This document shows, piece after piece, positions 31,769 to 37,500 of a DNA stretch of 37,500 nucleotides. The DNA is from an uncultured Prevotella sp. (GTDB lineage Bacteria; Bacteroidota; Bacteroidia; Bacteroidales; Bacteroidaceae). The position numbers and the translations under genes were made by a program. Position 1 is the first letter of the stretch; each line of letters begins with the position of its first letter. The DNA lies in the NCBI GenBank assembly GCA_934256705.1, contig CAKQPF010000034.1, positions 1-37,500 of the forward strand, written 5' to 3'. The notes under the pieces were generated by a model. That model did no database searches and was not told the origin of the DNA. It saw only the letters and a program-made list of their open reading frames with translations.

Positions 31769-32935
31769 ATGAAAAAAGCAACCACCCTATTATCAGCAGC
31801 CCTGATAGCATTAGCAATATCAATAGCAATCAGCTGCACCGGCAACAGCAAGCAGCAAGCCGACAACGTAGCCTCAACAGAGGCAGTAGCCGAAAGTCAA
31901 GACACTGTGCGCCCCATCTACGCCAAAGGTTTCAGCGTGGAATATTCCGGTAACGGCATCCGACTGGTGGAAGTCAAAGACCCACAGAAAGGCAAAGGCA
32001 AGACCTACCGTTTTGCCCTCGTAAGCCAAGGCTCTACCGCCGATGTGCCGGAAGGCTACACTCGCATCGACGTGCCTATCCGCAGTGCGGTGCTGATGAC
32101 CATGCTGCAGCTCTCCAATTTCACCGCTCTCGATGCCCAGAACATCGTGAAAGGCATAACCGGAACCAAGAATCTCTTTGACAAGAACATCAAAGAGCGC
32201 GTAAAGAAGGGCGATATAGTAAAGATAGGTATGGAAGGCAACTTCGATCCTGAACTGGTAATGGCTGCCAAACCTGACGTCATCTTCATCTCTCCATTCA
32301 AGCGTGGCGGCTATGATGCCATCAAGGAGACTGGAGTAACCCTCGTTCCGCACCTCGGATTTAAGGAACTCGACCCATTAGGACAGGCTGAATGGATAAA
32401 ATTCGTGGCCATGTTCATCGGAAAGGAGCAGAAGGCCAACGCTGTCTTCCAGGAGATTGCCGAAAGATACGAGTCGCTCAAGGCGAAAGCGGCACAGGCA
32501 AAAGGCAAGCGCCCTACCGTCTTCAGCGGTGAGATGCACGGCGGAAACTGGCACGCAGTGGGCGGCAAGAACTATCTGGCGCAGATATTCCGCGATGCCG
32601 GTGCCGATTATGTCATAAATGATGACAACACTGGTGGCGAGCCTCTCGACTTCGAATCCATGTATTCCAAGGCAGCAGGCGCTGACTACTGGCGCATCCT
32701 CAACAGTTTCCCGGGCGATTTCTCCTACGAAGCACTGGCTGAGTCAGAAGAACGCAACAAGCTCTTCAAGGCTTTCCGCGACAAGAAGGTAATCTATTGC
32801 AACATGAAGCGCCAGCCTTACTATGAGATTTCCCCTGTATGTCCCGACAAAGTGCTCGCCGATTTCGTCGCCATCTTCCATCCCGAACTCATGCCAAAGG
32901 ACTACAAGCCAGCCTTCTACCATCTCCTGAAGTAA
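31769..32935 (+). CDS. btuF: BtuF/FecB-like substrate-binding lipoprotein
   Basis: 388 aa from the ATG at 31769, after AAAGAAAAAGAAA; the in-frame start at 31721 lies in the hairpin. The signal peptide ends ISIAISC (lipobox) and the following TGNSKQQ carries no surface-export signal, so it should be a periplasmic-side lipoprotein. The body is a class III (TroA/BtuF-like) binding protein: YTRIDVPIRSAVLMTM, VMAAKPDVIFISPF, ETGVTLVPHLGFKELDPLGQAEWIKFVAMF, and a C-terminal lobe with FSGEMHGGNWHAVGGKNYLAQIFRDAGADY. The long helix linking two lobes is consistent with about 200-240. The neighbouring permease and the riboswitch operon suggest a cobamide or related chelate as ligand; iron-siderophore binding is the main alternative. 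Confidence 0.87.
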   Translation: MKKATTLLSAALIALAISIAISCTGNSKQQADNVASTEAVAESQDTVRPIYAKGFSVEYSGNGIRLVEVKDPQKGKGKTYRFALVSQGSTADVPEGYTRIDVPIRSAVLMTMLQLSNFTALDAQNIVKGITGTKNLFDKNIKERVKKGDIVKIGMEGNFDPELVMAAKPDVIFISPFKRGGYDAIKETGVTLVPHLGFKELDPLGQAEWIKFVAMFIGKEQKANAVFQEIAERYESLKAKAAQAKGKRPTVFSGEMHGGNWHAVGGKNYLAQIFRDAGADYVINDDNTGGEPLDFESMYSKAAGADYWRILNSFPGDFSYEALAESEERNKLFKAFRDKKVIYCNMKRQPYYEISPVCPDKVLADFVAIFHPELMPKDYKPAFYHLLK

Positions 32936-32969
32936 TTCCAGCCCTTCTCTCTTCCCCATAGATTAATCC

Positions 32970-33036
32970 TCCCCACCAGTCCGCCACCAGTCCGCCACCG
33001 TGTCCGCCGCGTCACCGGCGGATATAAGATAAAGAA
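32970..33036 (+). repeat. cob-operon hairpin element, copy 5, with short tandem repeats
   Basis: CCACCAGTCCG is tandemly repeated (32973-32994) and runs into CCGCCACCGTG then TCCGCCG CGTCAC CGGCGGA (33002-33021), identical in core to copy 1. TATAAGATAAAGAAAAAA then leads directly to the ATG at 33041, so here the element's tail doubles as the ribosome-binding region. Confidence 0.85.
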
Positions 33037-33040
33037 AAAA

Positions 33041-34078
33041 ATGTCCCACCGTCCCGTCATAATGATGGCCATCACCCTGACAGCAATGGCCATTCTCTTC
33101 CTGCTCAATATCCTCATCGGCACCGTCACCATCCCCCTACGAGCCGTAATCGACATACTCCTTGGTCTCGATACCACGGCGTACGATGCGTCGGACCTCA
33201 CCATCTGGAGCAATATAATATGGAATTCCCGCTTCCCCCAGACCGTCACCGCACTGCTGGCAGGTGCCGGACTGGCAGTCAGCGGACTGCAGATGCAGAC
33301 CGTCTTCCATAATCCATTGGCAGGACCATCGGTGCTCGGAGTGTCAAACGGAGCTTCGCTGGGCGTGGCATTCGTCGTCTTGCTGAGCAACTCCCTCGGT
33401 GGCGTAGCGCTGAGCAGGATGGGATATATGGGTGATGTAGCAATGACAGTGGCAGCAATGGTGGGCTCATTGTTGGTGTTAGCACTGATAATCTTCGTAG
33501 CGCAGTATGTGCATGGCAATGTGACGTTGCTGCTTATCGGTGTGATGACGGGTTATCTTGCCACAGCAATCATAGGAATCCTGAAATTCTTCAGTGCAGA
33601 AGAGGACGTGAAAGCCTACGTAGTGTGGGGCTTGGGATGCTTCACTCGCACCTCCGGCACGCAGTTGATGGTCTTTGCCATAGTGATGGCAGTCCTTCTG
33701 CCATTGAGTATGTTGCTCATCAAGTCGATGAACATCCTGCTCTTAGGCGAGAGTTATGCCCGCAACCTGGGACTCAACATCCGCCGTTCACGTTCACTTA
33801 TCATCATCTGTTCAGGTTTGCTTGCCGCAGTAGTGACAGCCTATTGCGGTCCGATAATGTTCATAGGTCTTGCCGTTCCGCATCTCGCTCGTGCCATGTT
33901 CCGCACCTCCGACCATCGTTGGCTGATGCCAGCCACGCTATTCTCCGGCATGCTCCTCACCTTGATATGCTGTCTGCTCTCCCGTCTCCCCGGCTTCGAA
34001 GGCGCCCTTCCTGTCAACAGCGTCGCCGCCCTCGTGGGAGCCCCCATCGTAGCCATGATGCTCATCAAGCGAAAGTAA
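33041..34078 (+). CDS. btuC: BtuC/FecCD-type ABC transporter permease
   Basis: 345 aa, usual length, about ten hydrophobic helices. Family marks: RFPQTVTALLAGAGLAVSGLQMQTVFHNPLAGPSVLGVSNGASLG at about 68-111, the GLGCFTRTSG loop that contacts the ATPase, and GLAVPHLARAMFRTSDHRWLMP at about 272-294. It forms the inner-membrane channel that takes substrate from the BtuF-like protein. The gene follows btuF by 105 bp. No ATP-binding subunit (BtuD/FecE) follows; after it come a hairpin and repeats. The ATPase must be encoded elsewhere or has been lost with rearrangement of this end of the operon. Confidence 0.93.
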   Translation: MSHRPVIMMAITLTAMAILFLLNILIGTVTIPLRAVIDILLGLDTTAYDASDLTIWSNIIWNSRFPQTVTALLAGAGLAVSGLQMQTVFHNPLAGPSVLGVSNGASLGVAFVVLLSNSLGGVALSRMGYMGDVAMTVAAMVGSLLVLALIIFVAQYVHGNVTLLLIGVMTGYLATAIIGILKFFSAEEDVKAYVVWGLGCFTRTSGTQLMVFAIVMAVLLPLSMLLIKSMNILLLGESYARNLGLNIRRSRSLIIICSGLLAAVVTAYCGPIMFIGLAVPHLARAMFRTSDHRWLMPATLFSGMLLTLICCLLSRLPGFEGALPVNSVAALVGAPIVAMMLIKRK

Positions 34079-34139
34079 TGCTTTCGCAGGCACTTCATTC
34101 ATACATATCAACAGACAGGAAAAGATTCCAGGTTACAGG

Positions 34140-34189
34140 TTGTCGGTTATAGGTCGGTTACTACTATATTACCAACCTATAACCGACAA
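34140..34189. repeat. GTTG/CAAC-type hairpin, copy 5
   Basis: TTGTCGGTTATAGGT (34140-34154) is the exact complement of ACCTATAACCGACAA (34175-34189), and the helix extends inward through GGT/ACC with one bulge. It lies about 60 nt after the btuC stop, has no T-run, and probably marks the 3' end of the operon mRNA. Confidence 0.85.
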
Positions 34190-34196
34190 GTTCCCC

Positions 34197-34304
34197 TAAG
34201 ACAGGCTGTAAGCCTACACCGAGCATAACGAGCTCAAATATGCAGATCGTAAGGATTAACGTGATAGATAAGACAGGCAGGAAGCCTATACCGAGCATAG
34301 CGAG
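34197..34304. repeat. 36-bp direct repeat with 72-bp period
   Basis: TAAGACAGGC..GAAGCCT..ACCGAGCATA.CGAG occurs at 34197-34232 and 34269-34304, with 31 of 36 bases the same. The spacing is exactly 72 bp. CCGAGCATA is also found at the far left edge of the window. No open frame spans both copies convincingly. Confidence 0.75.
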
Positions 34305-34446
34305 AGTAACCCGGGACAAGGTCTCGGGACCACGAACACAAAGAAAAGAATTGGAGTTTGGGACGAGACATCGTTGCTCTAAAAGCTGAGAATCGTTGGG
34401 GAAGTAAGTTTTTCCAAAATTTTATTACAAAGATACAGAAGAGCCA
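34305..34446. other. non-coding stretch without recognisable feature
   Basis: It contains a short inverted repeat CCCGGGACAAGGTCTCGGG at 34311-34329 and otherwise nothing identifiable. A 77-codon minus-strand frame (34234-34467) crosses the direct repeats and has no family features. Confidence 0.4.
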
Positions 34447-34560
34447 ATGCTTATATATACATTGCAAAATAACAACAAGGGTATTCTAACTGTAAAAGTT
34501 ACAGGTACTCTTGACGAAAGCAACCTTTCTGTTAGCATAAAAATGAAGAGGATTAACTAA
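34447..34560 (+). pseudogene. 3' remnant of a gene with its terminator intact
   Basis: The frame from ATG at 34447 reads MLIYTLQNNNKGILTVKVTG... and ends ...SVSIKMKRIN at the TAA (34558-34560), 37 aa. Alternating hydrophobic and polar residues look like the last beta-strands of a secreted or lipoprotein-type beta-sandwich protein. No signal peptide or upstream continuation is found. A strong terminator follows 13 nt later, as would be expected for the 3' end of a real gene. It is probably the end of a deleted gene, but a very small functional gene cannot be excluded. Confidence 0.4.
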
Positions 34561-34573
34561 ATCCTTCGTTAAT

Positions 34574-34644
34574 AAAGAGCGGAAAATCAGCTGTTAACTG
34601 TTAACTCTGTTAACCCCAGCTGTTCTTCCGCTCTTTATTTATTT
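34574..34644. terminator. strong terminator, usable in both directions
   Basis: AAAGAGCGGAA (34574-34584) pairs perfectly with TTCCGCTCTTT (34626-34636), with an inner CAGCTG/CAGCTG helix, followed by ATTTATTTTA on the plus strand. The loop holds three GTTAAC repeats. On the minus strand it also lies 95 nt after the ATPase stop. Confidence 0.85.
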
Positions 34645-34731
34645 TAGTATTTTTTCAGTTAGTTATTTTAAAATCACTAATTTAAAAATTGCTTGCACTA
34701 AGGGAATACAACAGCCATAAAGCCCTTGTGT

Positions 34732-36180
34732 TTATTCTACTTTGAACAAATCATCCAGCACTACCTCGTTCTGAATGTTTTGCCAACCAGCATTATGCTC
34801 CATACCATACGAAGTTATCATCGAGAGATGGAGGGTCTTCTTCGTTCCTGTTGCCTGCTTGAACAACTCCCTGCGCTTGATTAACCAAGCTGCATAATCG
34901 GGAGTGATGGAATAAGGATGATTCACGAATTTCATCTCACAGAGATTGATGGTCTTGTCTCCCCTATCTATTATCAGGTCAATCTGTGCCCCAGGTTGCT
35001 TATTACCCTCTGCATCTGTAAAAGTACGGCACGACCACGTGCAGATATTCGACAGAATGCCACCAATTCCCAACTTCCTCTTGATTTGAGGAATATGATG
35101 CAGACAAACCTGTTCGAAAGCATAGCCCTCCCAACTGGAAATATCCATCTGGCGATGACTCCAATAATGCTCATCCTCACCATGATAGTTCTTCACATAC
35201 TTCAGATAGAAAAGCGAATACAGGTCAGTCAACTGATACATAAAATCCCTATCCGTCTTGCCAAAAGCCGAATACTTGCGGATGAAATCGCAGTTGCATA
35301 AGTCGGAAAGCACGGTAGAAACATATCCGGAATCCTCCACCTTCAGCTCCTCTATCAACTCAGGGCGAGTCATTCCCTTCAGTTTCTTAGCCAAAGTCTC
35401 CACCACCCTTCTATAGAGCGTGGATTCCTTGAAGAGCGATTTGAAGAGAAAGCCATATTCGCTTCTCAAAGGGGAACTGGATGAGAAGAAGAGTTCATCG
35501 ATATTCTGCGCCACGCTCAGCGAACGGTTCAGCATGTTGAGATAAAAAGGAGTTCCACCTATCGCCATATACAACTCGGCTATCTGGAAGCGCTCCATCG
35601 AGAATCCTCTTGAAGTCAGGAACTCCTCCGTTTCTGCCAGATTGAAGGGACGGAGATAGATGGAACGAGTCACACGATTGTGCAACCCACCCTTGTTGCC
35701 CAGCAAAGTATTCGTCATCCAGGTGGTTGCCGAACCACAAACTATCAGTTTCAGATTGTCCTGCTTCGAAGCCCACTCATTCCAAAACAGTTCGAAAGCT
35801 TTGAGGAAGCGAGAATAGCGAGTGTCCAGCCAAGGCATTTCATCAAAGAACAAAAGCACGGACTTTTTCTCTTTTAATGTCTCCAGATACTTGCGAAGCA
35901 TAAACAGAGCCTCCATCCAATCTTTTGGAGTTTTCTGCTCCTTATGAGAATAAAACTCCAGCTGATGGGCAAAGTTTGCCAACTGCTCCTTACGAGTACC
36001 CTCATAGATACCCGTCATATAAAAGTCGTACTTATCGCCAAAGAACTTGTCGATAAGATAGGTCTTACCGATACGTCTTCTGCCATAGACAGCCACGAAC
36101 TCCGCCCTGGGAGACTCGTAAATCTCCTGCAGCAGAGCAATCTCACGCTGTCTTCCTATAATTCCATTAATAGTACTCAT
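34732..36180 (-). CDS. AAA-type ATPase with C-terminal PD-(D/E)XK-like domain (DUF234 group)
   Basis: 482 aa from the ATG at 36180; an upstream in-frame start (36237) precedes the promoter. Walker A is GRRRIGKT (33-40) and Walker B is VLLFFDE (108-114). A VCGSATTWM sensor-like segment and a winged-helix-like region (about 250-330, KGMTRPELIEELKVEDSGYVSTVLSDL) follow. The C-terminal part (about 345-430) carries QIDLIID...INLCEMKF, giving Asp401, Glu415 and Lys417, the spacing of a PD-(D/E)XK nuclease site. Such ATPases are abundant and stand-alone in Bacteroidetes and archaea; their biological role is unknown, and mobile-element or defence links are guesses. It is monocistronic. Confidence 0.88.
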   Translation of the reverse strand: MSTINGIIGRQREIALLQEIYESPRAEFVAVYGRRRIGKTYLIDKFFGDKYDFYMTGIYEGTRKEQLANFAHQLEFYSHKEQKTPKDWMEALFMLRKYLETLKEKKSVLLFFDEMPWLDTRYSRFLKAFELFWNEWASKQDNLKLIVCGSATTWMTNTLLGNKGGLHNRVTRSIYLRPFNLAETEEFLTSRGFSMERFQIAELYMAIGGTPFYLNMLNRSLSVAQNIDELFFSSSSPLRSEYGFLFKSLFKESTLYRRVVETLAKKLKGMTRPELIEELKVEDSGYVSTVLSDLCNCDFIRKYSAFGKTDRDFMYQLTDLYSLFYLKYVKNYHGEDEHYWSHRQMDISSWEGYAFEQVCLHHIPQIKRKLGIGGILSNICTWSCRTFTDAEGNKQPGAQIDLIIDRGDKTINLCEMKFVNHPYSITPDYAAWLIKRRELFKQATGTKKTLHLSMITSYGMEHNAGWQNIQNEVVLDDLFKVE

Positions 36181-36208
36181 ACTTGCAAACTTTATATTAT
36201 GTTGGGTG

Positions 36209-36239
36209 CAAATATACAACTTTTTCTTGGGAAACACAA
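36209..36239 (-). promoter_or_regulatory. promoter of the ATPase gene
   Basis: On the minus strand TTG (36237-36239), 20 nt, then TATATTTG (36209-36216), about 28 bp upstream of the start. It fixes the start at 36180. Confidence 0.7.
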
Positions 36240-36261
36240 GTAAAAAAACGCAAAAGTCTAC

Positions 36262-36294
36262 TACGCTAACGGCATTATTTAAGGAGTTAGCGTA
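36262..36294. repeat. 9-bp inverted repeat TACGCTAAC / GTTAGCGTA
   Basis: A perfect palindrome with 15-nt spacing upstream of the ATPase promoter. It could be an operator or a relic terminator. No T-run follows. Confidence 0.6.
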
Positions 36295-36430
36295 ATAAAC
36301 TTTCGATATTCAAGAGAAGAAAGAGCCGAGAAACCGTCTTTCCTCGGAGTATTCACAAGAATGTTTTCTTGATACGAACCCTTTTTACATGGCCTTTTAA
36401 CGGTTGTTAATACTTTTTCGACCCTATTTC

Positions 36431-36650
36431 GGTTCATCGTCAATTTAGGTGGTAAAAAAAGGCTTAAAAGTGTGCTAAATACTTTTCTGTCAGCTTATTA
36501 GTGAGTAATATTAGAAGTTACAAATATATGTAATTATTTAGTATCCGATAGTAGTATATTGAACAGCCTGTAACCTGATGTCTTGAGGGCAAAATTACTT
36601 TGTGTCGACTGATTGGCAAGAGATATTACCACCTAAATTGACGAAGAACC
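36431..36650. mobile_element. 220-bp MITE-like element with 25-bp terminal inverted repeats
   Basis: The left end GGTTCATCGTCAATTTAGGT plus GGTAA (36431-36455) and the right end, the complement of 36626-36650, agree at 24 of 25 positions. The interior of 170 bp is AT-rich and has no coding frame. Terminal repeats this long and exact, around a short non-coding core, are typical of non-autonomous transposable elements mobilised by a transposase elsewhere. No clear target-site duplication is visible (flanks CCTATTTC and ATTTATTT). The IS family is not identified. Confidence 0.75.
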
Positions 36651-36949
36651 ATTTATTTTTGTAATCTTTTAGCATTGTGTACTTATACATCTGCATCAGT
36701 TGATAGAGAGGATATAGTTGTTTGGCATTATAGTAAACACTTTCTCGTATGCCTTTTATGCGTAATCAAAGAATCGCTCATTAGGATAATTGCTGCACAC
36801 AAGGACGTAGAATATAGAATCCGTCCTTACTTATATCACAAATCTAAGAACTGTATTACTGTCTCAGTATGTTTTGTATCCTCCTGTTCCTTAAGCATTA
36901 AAGGCAATATACAGGTATATTAATCATTGTTTCCAAACTGTATGTATGT
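36651..36949. other. non-coding or degraded region
   Basis: A plus-strand frame of 82 codons (36675-36923) starts with TTG and is rich in Cys, Ser and Tyr; it has no family features. On the minus strand, about 36710-36835 reads as plausible protein (DSIFYVLVCSNYPNERFFDY, then one stop, then KAYEKVFTIMPNNYILSIN). This may be a decayed gene. Neither is called as a CDS. Confidence 0.35.
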
Positions 36950-37420
36950 TTATTCTGCCACACTGTCATGATATTCAATATTTAAAGAGCCTATATATTT
37001 CTGATATAACTTTGTTATCTTCTCTCTACCAAAAGGTTCTCCTACAAGAACAATCTCATTGTCCTTATTCAACAGAAAAGTTTTATTGCATGCCAGTTTC
37101 CCCTTTAATTTGTTCTCACTTTCAAAGATATCTGTATCGTAATACATAAGTGGAAAATCCAAAGAAAGATTCTCGGTCATTTCAAATATTTTATCATCAT
37201 AATCCGAATGTAAAATTATTATGTATGCCACATCTTTATTTAATTGCTTTATTTCTTTTTGCCACAGCTTCAAAGTCTTACTTCCACATGACGTACAAGA
37301 GATATTGTCCATGTATGTGATTATTTTTACGTCTTTATTGAGCAATTCTTCCAATGAAAAATTACTGTTACATGGTAGTTCGTTATAACCTTCACAAAAT
37401 AATATCTTGCGATGTGACAA
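36950..37420 (-). CDS. thioredoxin-like protein, N terminus uncertain
   Basis: 156 aa if started at the TTG at 37420. The central segment VKIITYMDNISCTSCGSKTLKLWQKEI (about 31-57) has a CTSC motif after a beta-strand, as in thioredoxin-fold/redoxin proteins. A later strand-turn LACNKTFLLNKDNEIVLVGEPFGR matches the cis-Pro/last-strand region of AhpC/TSA-like members. No ATG is available. The frame continues upstream through GNCGSYFLNN to a stop at 37472-37474, and that cysteine could be a lipobox remnant. The gene may therefore be N-terminally broken, or start at TTG. Such proteins in Bacteroidetes are often lipoproteins near peptide-export genes, which cannot be checked here. Confidence 0.6.
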   Translation of the reverse strand: MSHRKILFCEGYNELPCNSNFSLEELLNKDVKIITYMDNISCTSCGSKTLKLWQKEIKQLNKDVAYIIILHSDYDDKIFEMTENLSLDFPLMYYDTDIFESENKLKGKLACNKTFLLNKDNEIVLVGEPFGREKITKLYQKYIGSLNIEYHDSVAE

Positions 37421-37434
37421 TTCTTTAGTATTGT

Positions 37435-37500
37435 TTAAAAAATAACTTCCGCAATTTCCATATTGCGTTCTTTAGTCGATGTTATTACGAAATGCCTCAA
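37435..37500 (-). CDS. possible end of an upstream gene, cut by the window edge
   Basis: An open frame enters from the right edge and reads LRHFVITSTKERNMEIAEVIF before its TAA, 15 bp before the TTG of the next gene. It is too short to identify. It could be the C terminus of an upstream gene. Alternatively, it could be the true N-terminal part of the thioredoxin-like gene, separated by a frameshift in the run of six A/T at 37437-37442. Confidence 0.25.
   Translation of the reverse strand: MRHFVITSTKERNMEIAEVIF

Noticed and set aside
25095..33036. The GCCACTG string in hairpin copies 2 and 3 as a second B12 riboswitch
   Set aside because: It matches one conserved block of the cobalamin aptamer, but none of the other blocks is present and copies 1 and 5 read GCCACCG.
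34234..34467. 77-codon minus-strand frame
   Set aside because: It covers direct repeats and has no recognisable domain or promoter.
36431..36650. Complete insertion sequence
   Set aside because: The 170-bp interior cannot encode a transposase; only a non-autonomous element is supported.
36675..36923. 82-codon plus-strand frame as a gene
   Set aside because: TTG start, no promoter, unusual Cys/Ser/Tyr-rich composition and no family features.

Overview
The window reads as a chromosomal segment of a Bacteroidales bacterium, most likely Prevotella/Segatella. Evidence: Bacteroidetes-type promoters (TTTG about 19-20 nt upstream of TAnnTTTG) occur in front of many genes. Start codons follow A-rich stretches rather than Shine-Dalgarno sites. 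The TonB-system operon, the LptF/G-type permease and the TonB-dependent receptors are of Bacteroidetes type. No rRNA, tRNA, CRISPR array, complete IS or prophage was recognised.

Layout. (1) 1-6.0 kb, minus strand: a possible group II intron 5' end at the left edge, abutting a terminator. Then comes the TonB energy-transduction cluster, read right to left as exbB, exbD, exbD, tonB, a terminator, a PstS-like lipoprotein and a TPR protein. (2) 6.3-12.4 kb, mostly minus: a class I aminotransferase, an LptF/LptG-family permease, a 62-aa basic protein, a stand-alone AICAR transformylase (PurH without its cyclohydrolase domain), a plus-strand 73-aa acidic-tailed mini-protein, and rplS. (3) 12.6-17.8 kb: a 5'-nucleotidase split into two genes in reversed domain order, an ECF sigma factor, an AspT-type transporter and a small membrane protein.

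(4) 17.9-34.1 kb is the centrepiece, a cobamide locus. cobB/cbiA points left. Divergently, a consensus promoter and a cobalamin riboswitch lead into a long plus-strand gene series: a BtuB-like receptor, a CbiK-type chelatase that is a lipoprotein, a second BtuB-like receptor (apparently TTG start), CobJ-CbiC, CbiE-CbiT, CbiG-CbiF, CobK-CbiD, a BtuF-like lipoprotein and a BtuC permease. Four fused polypeptides hold eight corrin-ring activities. CbiL/CobI and a BtuD ATPase are not in the window. The CbiK lipoprotein has Cys-Ser-Asp4 after the lipobox, a Bacteroides surface-export type signal. That would put a cobaltochelatase fold on the cell surface beside the two receptors.

(5) 34.1-37.5 kb: repeats, a gene remnant with an intact terminator, an AAA ATPase with a C-terminal PD-(D/E)XK-like motif, a 220-bp MITE-like element with 25-bp terminal inverted repeats, and a thioredoxin-like protein with an uncertain N terminus.

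Two families of intergenic repeats stand out. One is a set of five about 32-bp hairpins with conserved loop-side sequence GCGTYACC and covarying arms, all in spacers of the cobamide operon just upstream of start codons. The other is a set of long hairpins with GTTG-rich left arms and CAAC-rich right arms, placed downstream of stop codons at five sites. These, the surface-type CbiK, and the odd start and end of the two receptors are the most promising leads.
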